A stretch of 64,000 nucleotides of DNA, from assembly GCA_964020975.1 (NCBI GenBank), contig OZ026623.1:81815123-81879122 (forward strand), in the 5' to 3' direction. The notes beneath the pieces were generated by a model. The model did no database searches, had not been told where the DNA came from, and was given only the letters and a program-made list of their open reading frames with translations. Within the stretch, counting starts at the first letter, position 1. Each line of letters opens with the position of its first letter. Below are positions 52,101-61,946 of this stretch, one piece after another. The stretch comes from Hermodice carunculata (lineage: Eukaryota; Annelida; Polychaeta; Eunicida; Amphinomidae). The position numbers and the translations under genes were made by a program.

Positions 52101-54909
52101 AAACTCTTTTTGGTTGGTAAAGACGTTTGTAAACGTCGTAATATCTGTAAACGGGGTGTGTCCATTCCAACAACTCCCGAAGCTGAGGTGACAACTCTGT
52201 GTACTTGGCTGCAAGCACAACTTTGCATGTATCAGGGCCTCTCTTCACTATTGTTACTTGCGATATTGAGTCCTGATATTCACCAACAATGTATCTGGTT
52301 CCTAAAGGTATGGTCACCTGATAGGTGTGTGTAGCAAGTTCAATCCAAGTCCATTTATTTATGCCTTGAATAACTTCCAACATGTAAGAAAAGGTACAGG
52401 TTTGTTTTACGTTGAGGATCAAATTGGTTTCCCTGGAAACTGGACGATATATCTTTATTTTTAACGAAGTATATTTGTTTGTCAAGATAAATCTAGCACA
52501 TTTGTAAGCATAACGTTCTTGTATGAAAGTACTGTTCCCATTATAGAAAATATCCTCACATCGTGAAATTGAAAAGTTTATATAGAACTTTATTGTCCTT
52601 AAAACACAACTCATTTTTAACAAAGTACTAAATTTTCTTTTCACTGTAAAATAGCCGTCCTGGTTAGGAAATTGTGAAAAGTCAGCGCTTGCGGTTATCA
52701 GTTGCAAAGAGCGGGAAGTTTGTCGAAGTGTACATGGCGTATGGAGGCCTTTTTCATGCTTTTTCACAACATAGTTCGTGTGCAAGAAAGCAGTATAAGT
52801 TGAAGAAGTGATAGAAGTTGCAACTGACACTCTACAGGTAGAAGGAAGTAAGATCTTGTTACCAGGGAAATGTGTAATGACCCAGCAGCCCAGCTTTTTA
52901 ACGGTAAACACTCTTTCTATTGCCTTTCCTGGCATACCACTGGTTGCAAGTGAACATACTTGAGATGAGCCTTTGCATCTTGTTTGTATGGCGGAGAACT
53001 GAATACTTGGACATGGTTCACTATCCACTGAGTAGGAAAATACAATGACAGTAAGAAACTGGTTATATGATACAAATTTGATGGGTTCCGGTAATCTCCA
53101 TGGTCGCCATGTACCACAGTAGGGACCTATGAGGTTACTAGATGAAATATTGCTGGCATCATATATGCCTACACCACCATGGTCACAACCCCATATATCA
53201 ATACCTGTCCAGTGAACTTTTATCAAGGAGAAACTAATAAAATGGTTCATTTTTGTTGTAAATGTTATGTAACGTGATTGGAAATGTTTTGCGTGTTTGT
53301 ACGGGGACCATGTTAAAGACATGCAAAGTAAGTTATGCCCAACTATATATTGCTTCAGAAATACAGGTATCAAAAATTCACTCCAGAAAAAGATCTTAAC
53401 AATAAAACATTGTCCATGATCATTAGAAGACATTACTGAGGCTACAAACATATGTCCACTGGGAACAATAATGGACTCAACTAAGCTTGCCATCAGCGAA
53501 GAGCATATATAATTCATATATGCAATTAACCTACTTCCAATTGGACCGTCAATAATTATAACTTTTAAAATATTTGAACACTGAGAAAAAATGTGAAGCA
53601 AGACTTTATAGCCAAAACCGATGACGCCTTTTATCCACCAGGTTACTTTTAAGTGTTTATGGGTACTTGTTGCATCGATGTGCTTAAGGTTAATGAACAA
53701 AAATAAAGAAAATAATATCGTCTGTTTTTCTTTAATATTGACCAAATGTGAAAGAAAATGATAGGACAATAAAACAGCAATGGACATGCATGTACCATAA
53801 TTTACACAATCTGGAAAGAAAGAAATCAAGTACCAATGGCTTTTGGAAATAATGTTGATGTTTTTGTGGTGACCACATAACCGTTTGGGATTAAGCGTCA
53901 TTGTTTCTGTTGACTTGGTGCTGATATTTCCACATGGACCATAAGTCTCTTCTGAGGCAAAGGGAACTAGTTCTGTGAGCGTAAAGTATCCAAAAGTGCA
54001 ATAATTTGGAGAAGATGTTACATATATATCTAGTACTGTGAGGTTAATTGACACACAAATCTTCCCAACAATCATCCAGCGAAGCATTTCAAATTCTGGC
54101 CCAAAGCACCATTTATTTTTACTGTATATTAAATGGCCACACTCTGTTGTCAGAAAAGTCAAGGAATGGACTTGTCTCTGAGAGTTTTTGCTGTCAATGT
54201 TCAGTGCACTTTGTAAGGCGAGAGGACATGAATGAAAATATTGACGAACACACTCATGCAGCATTTTTCTTGACCAAACTTTTGAAACTGTGTACAAACT
54301 TATACACCAGGTCAGTGCCTTATGTACACTTAGATGGCGCCTTGTAATGGATATTGGCTTTATCATTTGGTATAGCATTATCCCATATATGCAAGCCACA
54401 TATTGCTGAAGGTAGTATATTGATAATTGCATTTTGTGGCAACTGGAGAGAAGTATACGATAACCGAGGAAAGGAAAACACGTGAATTCTACATTGCTAT
54501 TTACTTTCCCTAATTCACATGACTTTGCGTTGAACGGATTCACACTACCATAGTCCCATATCAATACAAGACTCCTCTTGTTTATGCTGCTAAATAATGT
54601 TAGATTCCATCTGTAATGTAAGTTTCCTTGAAACACAAGTTTTTCATTTGACGCATAAAATTCTATAGTCCCGATGAGTGATGTGATATTCGTATCATTG
54701 AAAAATGTGCACGTGTTTCCATGATCTGTGCGACTATAAACTCTTGATTTGTACAGGTAAGTGCATTCGTGTGCTGCGAATACTTTGATTGAGGTGACCG
54801 AATTATAAACACACATTCTGACTTTGCACAAACAATGCCCAAAGAGCCCAATACATTTCATTACACAACTTAGAAGAAGAGAACGTATGCCTACATTTAT
54901 AATTAACAT
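36987..54909 (-). CDS. CUB / C-type lectin / LDLa / LRR / 7TM chimeric receptor (GRL101-like), two giant exons
   Basis: Predicted plasma-membrane receptor of about 2,087 residues. Exon A is 51823-54909 and exon B 36987-40163, with an 11,659-bp intron between them. The link rests on a C-type lectin domain cut in two. Exon A ends with its first half (SWVQASGECHKEGSSLIIIN, VYIGLRKG, GGQWHISKAF, then a GTAACT donor, phase 0). Exon B begins after TTTCTCTATTACAG with its second half (LWMTNDSVVVTNW, SCSAM, YWITVPC, VTYMC), also phase 0. Order in the joined protein: hydrophobic N-terminus; CUB-like segments about 257-327 and 557-627; CTLD about 950-1122; partial second lectin-like stretch about 1147-1176; LDLa about 1323-1357, 1384-1418, 1491-1524 and 1535-1564; LRR N-cap about 1569; LRRs to about 1773; 7TM about 1806-2075. 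The start is uncertain: the open frame extends to 54993 without ATG. Confidence 0.7.
41086..41125. repeat. Short AAT/GAT microsatellite
   Basis: AATAATAATAATAATA, then GATGATGATAATAATAAT. Confidence 0.85.
42100..43460 (+). repeat. Direct repeat copy 1, adjoining the LINE
   Basis: Blocks such as GCATTAGCCTTA, CCTAGCAATAATTG, CATGGTAAAAAG, ATGTTGCATTATG, TTGCACCTCT and GAGAGCCCGGTCTCAAATAT recur with substitutions and in the same order at about 46450-47525. It lies directly before the reverse-transcriptase remains and may be the 5' part of the same element. Confidence 0.8.
43470..45430 (+). mobile_element. Degraded non-LTR retrotransposon (LINE) with reverse transcriptase
   Basis: Plus-strand pieces of a LINE polyprotein: early RT blocks near 43745-43985, the palm motif FLDISKAFDRVWLARLLYKL near 44122, and the catalytic FVDDISLLRS at 44380. 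A long C-terminal open frame at 44563-45267 holds LGLAFRNDLKWNDHI, LEKSYTSFIQTLMEYGNVLW and FFPSTIQVWNQLPLDV. The Cys/His tail follows near 45255-45345 (QSPNC, CHFFYVCP). This is the arrangement of Jockey/CR1/L2-type LINEs; I cannot fix the clade. Frame changes and stops interrupt it, and no endonuclease domain was recognised, so it is inactive. Its C-terminal part contains a 27-bp internal tandem duplication (NQLPLDV twice, about 45099-45140). It lies antisense inside the large receptor intron. Confidence 0.88.
45431..46449. other. Intronic stretch, no gene recognised
   Basis: A short minus-strand frame at 45631-45888 has heptad-like residues (VIEVKQTQAEISAMKAQLKH) but no family match I can name. 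Confidence 0.35.
46450..47525 (+). repeat. Direct repeat copy 2
   Basis: Diverged copy of 42100-43460 in the same orientation, without the reverse-transcriptase part. Shares AATGGTTCAGCTGTTAA and GATGGCTTTGATCTTAGTTT-like blocks at its right end. Confidence 0.8.
47526..51032. other. Intronic stretch, no gene recognised
   Basis: AT-rich. Holds a pure 27-A run at 48226-48252, which could be the tail of an old retroposed sequence, and another A run near 49910. No coding signal. Confidence 0.4.
48226..48252 (+). repeat. Poly(A) run, 27 A
   Basis: Uninterrupted A. I saw no target duplication or recognisable retroposed body next to it. Confidence 0.9.
51033..51259 (+). CDS. Possible orphan terminal exon on the plus strand
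   Basis: A good acceptor (CATCTTCTTTTCAG) is followed by 75 codons to TAA at 51257-51259: SSVQNTPQTQSSLFIPPGAA, GNAGNAAVNDRANLTALSQF, SYFGMFAGSTFQGNVAFLFS. Base composition is clearly richer in G+C than its surroundings, as in coding exons of this window. No upstream exon was found, the family is not recognised, and it lies inside the intron of the minus-strand receptor. It could be the end of an unseen nested gene or a gene fragment. Confidence 0.3.
51528..51604. repeat. Foldback with a perfect 16-bp stem
   Basis: GTTGTTTGCCTGCCTG pairs exactly with CAGGCAGGCAAACAAC around a 45-base loop that itself holds weakly pairing GATCACC and GGTGAT. Lies about 220 bases beyond the donor of exon A, within the intron. 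Confidence 0.88.
51823..54909 (-). CDS. Exon A of the chimeric receptor: CUB-like ectodomain and first half of a C-type lectin domain
   Basis: A single open exon of about 1,029 codons from the ATG at 54907-54909. The first residues MLIINVGIRSLLLSCVM could be a signal peptide, though an upstream exon is also possible. Two regions look CUB-like. Around 257-327 are INLTVLDIYVTSSPNYC and YGPCGN. Around 557-627 are GIDIWGCDHGGVGIYD and LIGPYCGTWRPW, followed by a YNQFLTVIVFSY strand. Many N-glycosylation sites and Cys residues fit a secreted or extracellular chain. The exon ends inside a CTLD. Reading on past the donor gives only VTSV and a stop at 51808-51810, which would truncate the domain. The reading frame has no internal stop. 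Confidence 0.75.
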
Positions 54910-55849
54910 TGTTGTGTTAAAATATGATATTATGGTACAATATTTCCAGATCAGTGACCAAGCAGTAAATGTGATGACAACACTTTTGTTCAATCCGAAC
55001 CAGTACTTAAAAATATTCGGGACCTTTCTATCTGCGTCACGTATCTATGCAAGGACCTAAACAACACAACACGGTGTGCCTCAGCCAATTACCCCTGACT
55101 CGTGTTCTGGCAATTTATAAGTACTCGTCAGCGCATCCAGTGCGACACGTGGGACCTCAAACTTTCCGGTAAGAAAAAGACTGTGTGAAAGAGTCTAAAA
55201 TATTCAAATGTTTCTCACAAAGAGTGTAAAATATAAAGATAATGGCGATGAAATAAAATGAGAATAGTTTTGACCAGGAAAATTTAGATAAATAGACGAC
55301 TATTTAAAACATAGCAGTGGTTTCCTTACTGCAGGATGTGGTAATACCAGACTCAAAAGTCAAAAGTAAAAAAATCATTTATTTTACCAGGTAGCTCGTA
55401 TAGTAAAAACTGATTTTCAAAAAGGCCCTGACATGGAAACAAACATGTTATTTACATGACAAACAGGACTTCACAGCATACATGACTGCAATGTGCTATC
55501 GCCGCGTTGTTGTTTGGCCAAGAATGACCTGCCTCTTTCCGGGTGGCCGAGTTTGGTTTTCATCCGTATGGAATGCAACATGGACGGGGGCGGGGTGGGG
55601 GTGGATGGGTATTGGGTTGTTGTATTGTGTACGGACGTGCAGGTTTAACCGAATCGTTACAATGTTTCTATATATGAAGCTTCACGTAAAATAAACATAA
55701 ACGAGATAAATCATATCCTGAAGTCCAAAGCCACTCTTCCATCCCCCCACCCCTTTGTCCACCTAGCGACTTATAATTCAAAGGCTATTTGTCCCTCCAG
55801 GTATAACTTGTGTGCGTCACTACTTGTGCCCACCACTACTCAGAGACCT

Positions 55850-56750
55850 TTTCAAGTCATGACCTTGACCTGGCTTTGACCTTTTTTTCAAGGTCACAAC
55901 CCCATTTTGACCATTACCGATCTAGGTAACCTCAAATCAAACATTTTGGAAGACAATCATATTGACCTTTCATGCGCGGACATTTCCCTGTCTCAAGCTT
56001 TCCATATTCATTGGAATAATGACCTTCACATAATTGCATGACCGGTGACCTACTTTTGGGAAAACACGATTTTGCTTGTAACTCAGTCATTTTCATCTGA
56101 TTTGGATGCTCATGAGCATTTTTGTTCTTTACATGTGACCTCTAAGTGTCAAAGGTCAAGGTCTTTTGGCTGTCGAAATTATTCCTACTTTTGGCCCCAA
56201 TTCATTTTACCATAGACGACCGGGGATAAGAACAAGCCACGTGAAACTCATGCACAAGAATACTCGGCCCAAGTTCTAAAAACTAGCAAATTCAAATTGT
56301 GACTGCGACCTTATTTTTATGGTTAAGTCCAGAATATTCTTTTTTTTTTAATATAACATGTATAAGGCCCTAAAGGCCTAGGACATTTTCCTTTCAGAAG
56401 CCAATGGGCCCTGGAATGAAATTGGGCATGTGACCTGGAATAGTGACCTTGATCTATATTTGTCTATCAGTGAGCTATTTGTGACAAAAACATGTTTTGC
56501 TCATAAATCGGTCAATTTTAATCTGATTGTGATTATTAATAGTTCAAAATGTACCTTTATGTAAGTTACATATATCTTGTGACTTGACATATTTTCGCAT
56601 TCGTGGCCCATTGTTTCTTGAAAATCGTTTTTCGGACATAAATCCATCATTGTTTATCCAATTTTATTCATCTTGGGCTCAAAATGTAGGAATTATAAAG
56701 ATGCAGACTTATTTACGTGTGACCGCTGAAGTTGAAAGGTCAAGGTCATT
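55850..56750. repeat. AGGTCA/TGACCT-rich repeat block
   Basis: The hexamer TGACCT or its complement occurs about 13 times. Two related segments, GTCAAAGGTCAAGGTCTTTT and TTGAAAGGTCAAGGTCATTT, show an internal duplication about 590 bases apart. It resembles a diverged repeat element more than single genes. Confidence 0.65.
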
Positions 56751-56865
56751 TGGCCATGCAAAGATTTTCCGCTGTATTCTATTGACAAATGACCATACTT
56801 CAAGGGCTATTGCAAATAGAGGCTTGTTTTAGACAAATTAACTCCTAAATTGGGGATGTGTGCGG

Positions 56866-56928
56866 GGTCATGTGGGCAGGCGGTTATGTGGGCAGGGGGT
56901 CATGTGGGTGGGGCTATGTGGGCGGGGA
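56866..56928. repeat. Minisatellite of about 16 bp, four units
   Basis: Units of the form GGTCATGTGGGCAGGC with small changes. Confidence 0.85.
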
Positions 56929-57061
56929 AGGCTTACCCAATGCAATCCCTTTGCCGTGGGAGATATCTAGTTTCATATTTATGATGTCGGAATGTCAAAT
57001 GAGACCATAATAATTGTTTTCTAATTGCTAGATTTTGTGTGAAAATGTGGGTTTTTCTACA

Positions 57062-58401
57062 GAATGGCCAAAGAAACTCCAATACAAACAAAATACTATC
57101 CATCGATGGACTTTGTCCTCCTCCAGAAGGTTATGAAGAGAAATCCCTTCATTTACCCAGAAGAATGGGCCAACATAACTAGCCCTCTGGAAACTATCAC
57201 CGACAGAGTCCGTACAACAGGAAAGAGGAGCCGTGATAGGAATATGACATAACTTGAACATTTCAAAAGAAGTGACCTGATCACAATTATCAATCAAGTT
57301 AATCATGCCCAAGATATTGCCACACATGTTAAACACTTGTACCTTAATCAGATTTTTCACATGCTTTACGAAAAGCCAAAATTATACACATCACTTTAAG
57401 TTTCAGTCAAGATGTTATCACTTATATTGTATTGTATTGTTTAATTTTGGCAATTGACAAATGCACCCTGATGGATGACCTCACAAAATCAGTAAAACCA
57501 TCACATGGCTGGACTTGATGATTTCCATGCTATTTTTGCCAACAATTAGAAACAGCAAAAGTGCTCCTTTCCAAATAGCAATGAATACACGATCACCATT
57601 AAATGTTTATAGCGAAAGAGAGTGTAGCGTATTACAACCTAAAATTCCACGAGCTTGAAAAAACGCTGTATACATTTTTCTCACTCAAACAAGTTTAAAA
57701 ATATCGAGTCAAATCTATATTTATACTTTTTTAAGATCTGGGACAAGTGATGAATACACACAGCGAGACCAGTTGTTGCATCAAGCAAGGCAGCTACACG
57801 AGGAGACAGAAACTTTACTTGCCATAAACAAAAAACGATAAGGCTGCCTCAAAACAGATTGACATCATTAAGCGTACGATGGAAACACTTAATGGTAATA
57901 CTCAGATTTAATTTCAAGCCACCAAAACTGTTTATGTTCAGTGTATCATTACCTACAAAATGAGCTGTTTTACTTTTCAATATATTTGTAAAATGATACT
58001 TTACAGGGACCCAACACCACAACGCAGAAGCAGCAGGGGTCGCAGACAGCATAGAGGCGGGTCATTCTGGTGCTGACAGTGCTGCCGAAGAGCGTCACAA
58101 GGTGTCGCCTTTACCTCCCGAGACAGAGGGTAGATTATCGGCTGGAATGAAACATGCAAATGTTGGAGGACCTTGAAAATAAACATCTAAGAGAAAAGGA
58201 ATTGAAAGAAAATGAATTAAATTTGAAATGGACAAGCTGGTGTTCCAGAAAGAACAGTTTGCATTCTTTGACAAAATACATCATGGTGATGTGGTCGATG
58301 CTCAGGACTTCACCATTTCTGAAGAACTTGCAGTTGAAAGTGCTGCTCTGACTATACTATCATTAGATACATATGAAAGAAAGAAATCAGTTGCCTGCTA
58401 A
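57062..58401 (+). pseudogene. Myb/SANT-like gene remains (uncharacterised repeated family)
   Basis: Three plus-strand pieces match in order a multicopy family with an N-terminal Myb/SANT-like DNA-binding segment. The first, from the ATG at 57064, has SMDFVLLQKVMKRNPFIYPE then EWANITSPLETITDRVRTTG, continuing past a TAA as LEHFKRSD. The second, 57737-57841, has SGTSDEYTQRDQLLHQARQL. The third, about 58154-58401, is a charged coiled-coil-like segment, LEDLENKHLREKELKENELN, which continues in another frame as MDKLVFQKEQFAFFDKI to the TAA at 58399. The stop in the first piece and the frame change in the third argue for a pseudogene. The gaps between pieces may be former introns. Its original role is unknown and presumably nuclear. 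Confidence 0.6.
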
Positions 58402-60640
58402 GTTTGTTTGTTAGTAAAGCAAAACATCTGTCGGCGGTGAGAATTCATGTTAAAGGGGCCTAGAGGGGATTTTGAAATACAAGAAAGTCCATACAATTCA
58501 CATTGTTACAACATAAAAAAAAAACAAATATTTTACACGTTTCTGCAGCCATGACTTATTCATATCCGAAACTTGTTAGTTTTAAATGTTTTGGACAGAG
58601 GTGTGTATCTGTGTGTGCATGTCAATATCAACATGGTATATTCTATTTCCCTAGCTTCACATCAGGGACCAGGAGAATTACTTTCTTTTATTTATATAGA
58701 AACACTTGAATGTAAACTGAGTACTGTGGTGGCTGCATATGTATCGATTAAAATGTATCTTTAACTGTATATAGCTGCTTTAAACCCTGCCACCATATAC
58801 CATTACGTGCGAAATTGAATTTCTGTTGTGACTCTTTACAAGATGGACAGAGCCATGTTTTGTTTTGATTGATACATCCGGTGAAAAGATTTGAAGTTGC
58901 AGTCTGGATTATATATTTTAGCATTTTCGCAAACGAGTGTCCCTGACATGTGTAGTATGCTGCTTGTTGGTCCATTTGAGTTACTTCATGATCTCTGCTT
59001 TCACAATTTTCGTGTTTTCTTGTCAACAATATGGACAGAAGATGGTTGCGTATGGAAGCAGCGATTCTGTCTTATAATGTAATTTTTGTAATTTTTTCAC
59101 GTTGTCAATATGACATCCGTGCCTCTTTAGATATTTAATAAGGGATGTATAGCTTGACAGATATTAAAGTCTTGCTGTTATAACTGGTGATGTTGTCGTT
59201 GTCAATATATCATCTTATCCTCTTTAGATATTCAATAAGTGATATATTGCTTGACAGATATTAAAGTCTTGCTGTTATAACTGGTGATGTTCATCTTAAT
59301 GGACCAGTGAACATTTGGACGGTTTTTCGACTTGGAATGATTTTTCCCTATGATATTGATATGTAATGGCCTCACTACCATTGTTTTAATTGCATGTGCT
59401 GTTGTAGCAGCAATCTTCCCTTCTTGATGTGCGTGCCACGATGCATAATCTGCCTGGTCTGTAGTTCTTGGGCACAGAAAGTTACCTTATCAGTGGTTAC
59501 TTTTTAGTCACTTTCGTTGTTAGGTTCTCCCCAAAGCACACAACCGGTTCAATTTTTAATAGAAATGCAGGAATATGGTTACAAAATTCACCTAATCTGA
59601 AATTAAATAATAATCCTTAATCAGATAAAAATGTCTGAAGTGCCATCTGTTCACCCACCAAGACATGAACAATGAGCTATGACTATATATCCATCCTTGT
59701 TTAGCAGTACCAAAACCCTGTGTGGTCACAGGTGCTCGTAGCGTTCAATCAGTCAAGCATATGTGCTAATATACGCGGGGCGGGGGGAGGGTGTGAACAC
59801 GGAACACCTGTATGCACAATGACCCACATAGGGCCTTATCTACAATAAAGTATTGTGTATTCATCTGTGCAGTCAATCATTTGTCCTAATGACATGGGGG
59901 AGGTGGCCCTAGACCACTGCGTCGTCACACTGAGCTTATACATAGAAAGGTATGAAACGCAGCTCACAACTGGACCACTATCCCACTTCACGTTTGACAC
60001 GATTTCTCCGTTTCTGTACATACAAACAACTTGAAACTTACCATATGTTTTCAAAACCAATTTGTACAGGTATATCCAACCGATTATCCATTGAAATCCA
60101 CATAGATCCACAGAGACATGCCTTTAATTGTCGCAAATGACCCTCAAAATCCATTTTGGGCAAAAAGTCCGACATTTCAGAGCCAAATTCAAACGGGTAC
60201 CCCATCCTGCATCAAGTTCGTTCCGTTGCATATAGCGGATGAAAACTGTCCTCAATTGTCAATCGGACTGTATTCTTTGATTACCACTCGTTTTATTCCT
60301 TGTTCGTTACCACAAATGGTGAAACATGACCAAAATAATTCTGCCAGTGCTTCTCGTATTCATCAACACGTTTTGTCCGCCATAATTTTGAACGGACCTG
60401 CGCTTGTATCCCAGCTACTCTCTGATTGGCTGAATGTTTGCGCAGAGCTCTCTTGCAAAAGAGGTGAGTATCTCTATTAACAAACTTCGCACATGTGTGC
60501 AAGCTGGCATTTACTACAGCTGCAATTGCAGGGAATATCACGTAATCGTTGTGCACTTGTCGTCGGCTAACAAAAGTTTTTGTTTTTCACTCACGTGGAA
60601 TTACTGGATCGTCGTTTAGGTACAGTTATGACCGGCTCAA
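58402..60640. other. Intergenic stretch, no gene recognised
   Basis: Contains the 97-bp tandem duplication. The 120-codon plus-strand frame at 60118-60480 and its minus-strand shadow show no domain I know. A G-rich run lies near 59778. Confidence 0.4.
59101..59294 (+). repeat. Tandem duplication, two 97-bp units
   Basis: Unit 1 is 59101-59197, unit 2 about 59198-59294. Both start GTTGTCAATAT and share AGCTTGACAGATATTAAAGT-like and CTTGCTGTTATAACTGGTGA blocks. Confidence 0.88.
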
Positions 60641-60662
60641 CGTTAACAGCCAAACGCTTTTT

Positions 60663-60730
60663 GCGTTGGCAAAGTGTTTGTAAAGCGTTTGGAAAGTGTT
60701 TGCAAAGTGTTTGCTACGCGTTTGCAAAAT
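60663..60730 (+). repeat. Minisatellite, 11-bp units of the form AAAGTGTTTGC
   Basis: At least six consecutive units (AAAGTGTTTGT, AAAGCGTTTGG, AAAGTGTTTGC twice, TACGCGTTTGC, AAAATGTTTGA). Less regular GTTTGG units continue to about 60793. It ends about 150 bases before the PIF1-like start codon. Confidence 0.88.
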
Positions 60731-60942
60731 GTTTGACTTTCACTGAAAGTGTTTGGGAAACGTTTGGGAAACGTTGGTGCGTTTGGCGTTTGTTAACTTG
60801 AACGCGAGCGTAACTGTAGCTATATTGTTCTCTTTTCTGGAGTCGCCAGATTGTTGTCTTTGTGAACTTGCACCACAGAGTGTTGTTGGTACTTTCTACC
60901 CACTGCTGACACTTAGTACCGATCACTGGATCTAAGATTGAC

Positions 60943-61946
60943 ATGTTCAGTCTTACAGAGCATCAGAGGGCAGCTTTACAACTTGCAAAGGATGGACACA
61001 AAATGGTCATTCTGGGTCAAGCAGGGACAGGCAAGACCTACATCACGAAGGAAATATTCCGAGTATTGAGTGGAACCAAAATGGTTAATGTCGTTGCCAC
61101 AACAGGCATTGCTTGCCAGGCCTATCCAGCTGACATGGGGGCTAGAACACTACACTCCTGGAGTGGGATAGCAGATGGTCGGTACACCTTGCAAGAGTTG
61201 ACGCAACTTGTGACCAAAGATGAACATTTTGATGTAGTCAGACAAAGATTGATGCAATGCGAAGTTCTTATCATTGACGAGGTATCAATGATGTCTTCAC
61301 ACATCATGCAGCAGTTGGAGCATGTATGTAGAGTTGCCAGAGACAAATCAGCTCCATTTGGTGGCATACTAGTGATAGCTGTTGGGGATTTTTTTGCAAC
61401 TAAACCCAGTACCAAATGACAGGTATGGTGATTCTGGTGAACCATGCTTTAAATTTCCAAAATGGTCGGAAATTTTCCCACACAACGTTGTCATGAGTCA
61501 AGTGATAAGACAGGAAGAGGGAGACTTTATAGCTGCAATTGCAGACGTAGCAAGAGGAGTTCCACTGTCAAGAGACACAGAAGTTTTGATGGAGAGCCTC
61601 AGCCGTCCTCTGACAGTGGAGCAGCATTTAATAGCAAAGTTGTTTGCAACAAACATGGAAGTGTCCTAGTACAACTTTGAAATGCTGCAACAACTTCCAG
61701 GAAACAGTCACCATTATACAGCCAAGGATGAAGGTGATATGAAAAAGTTCAATGAAGCTGTGGCACCCAAAATGCTGGAAGTAAAGCAAGGATGCAAAGT
61801 ACTTCTTACTTGCAACTTGTACGAGCTGTCTGACAGGCTGGTGAATGGCAGTCAAGGAACAGTCGTGGACAGTGACACAGAAGCTGTAAGAGTGAAATTT
61901 GAAAACCCAGACATGGTGGCCAGAGTTGGTGCTCATAGTTTTACTG
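60943..61946 (+). pseudogene. PIF1-like DNA helicase, broken
   Basis: PIF1 helicases unwind DNA 5'-3' in nucleus and mitochondria, and relatives are spread by Helitrons. From the ATG at 60943 are LTEHQRAALQLAKDG, Walker A (GQAGTGKT), VVATTGIACQAY, the TLHSWSGIADG block, Walker B with LIIDEVSMM and PFGGILVIAVGDFF. An extra base near 61395 shifts the frame to QLNPVPNDRYGDSGEPCFKF, MSQVIRQEEGDFIAAIADVA and LIAKLFATNMEVS. A TAG at 61667-61669 then interrupts before YNFEMLQQLPG and LLTCNLYELSDRLVNGSQGT, ending at a GTGAGT donor. The last helicase motifs (the LAWAxTIHKxQG type) were not found downstream. The gene is single-exon through most of the core and looks like a decayed mobile or multicopy relative rather than the conserved host gene. 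No Rep domain was seen, so Helitron origin is unproven. Confidence 0.85.

Larger units (their letters stand above)
54994..57061. other. Upstream flank of the chimeric receptor; repeat-rich
   Basis: It should contain the receptor's promoter or an earlier exon on the minus strand; none was recognised. About 55850-56750 is a dispersed-type repeat dense in AGGTCA/TGACCT, and 56866-56928 is a small minisatellite. Confidence 0.45.

Noticed and set aside
52077-54347. Plus-strand open frames within the receptor exon
   Set aside because: Antisense shadows of the long minus-strand coding exon.
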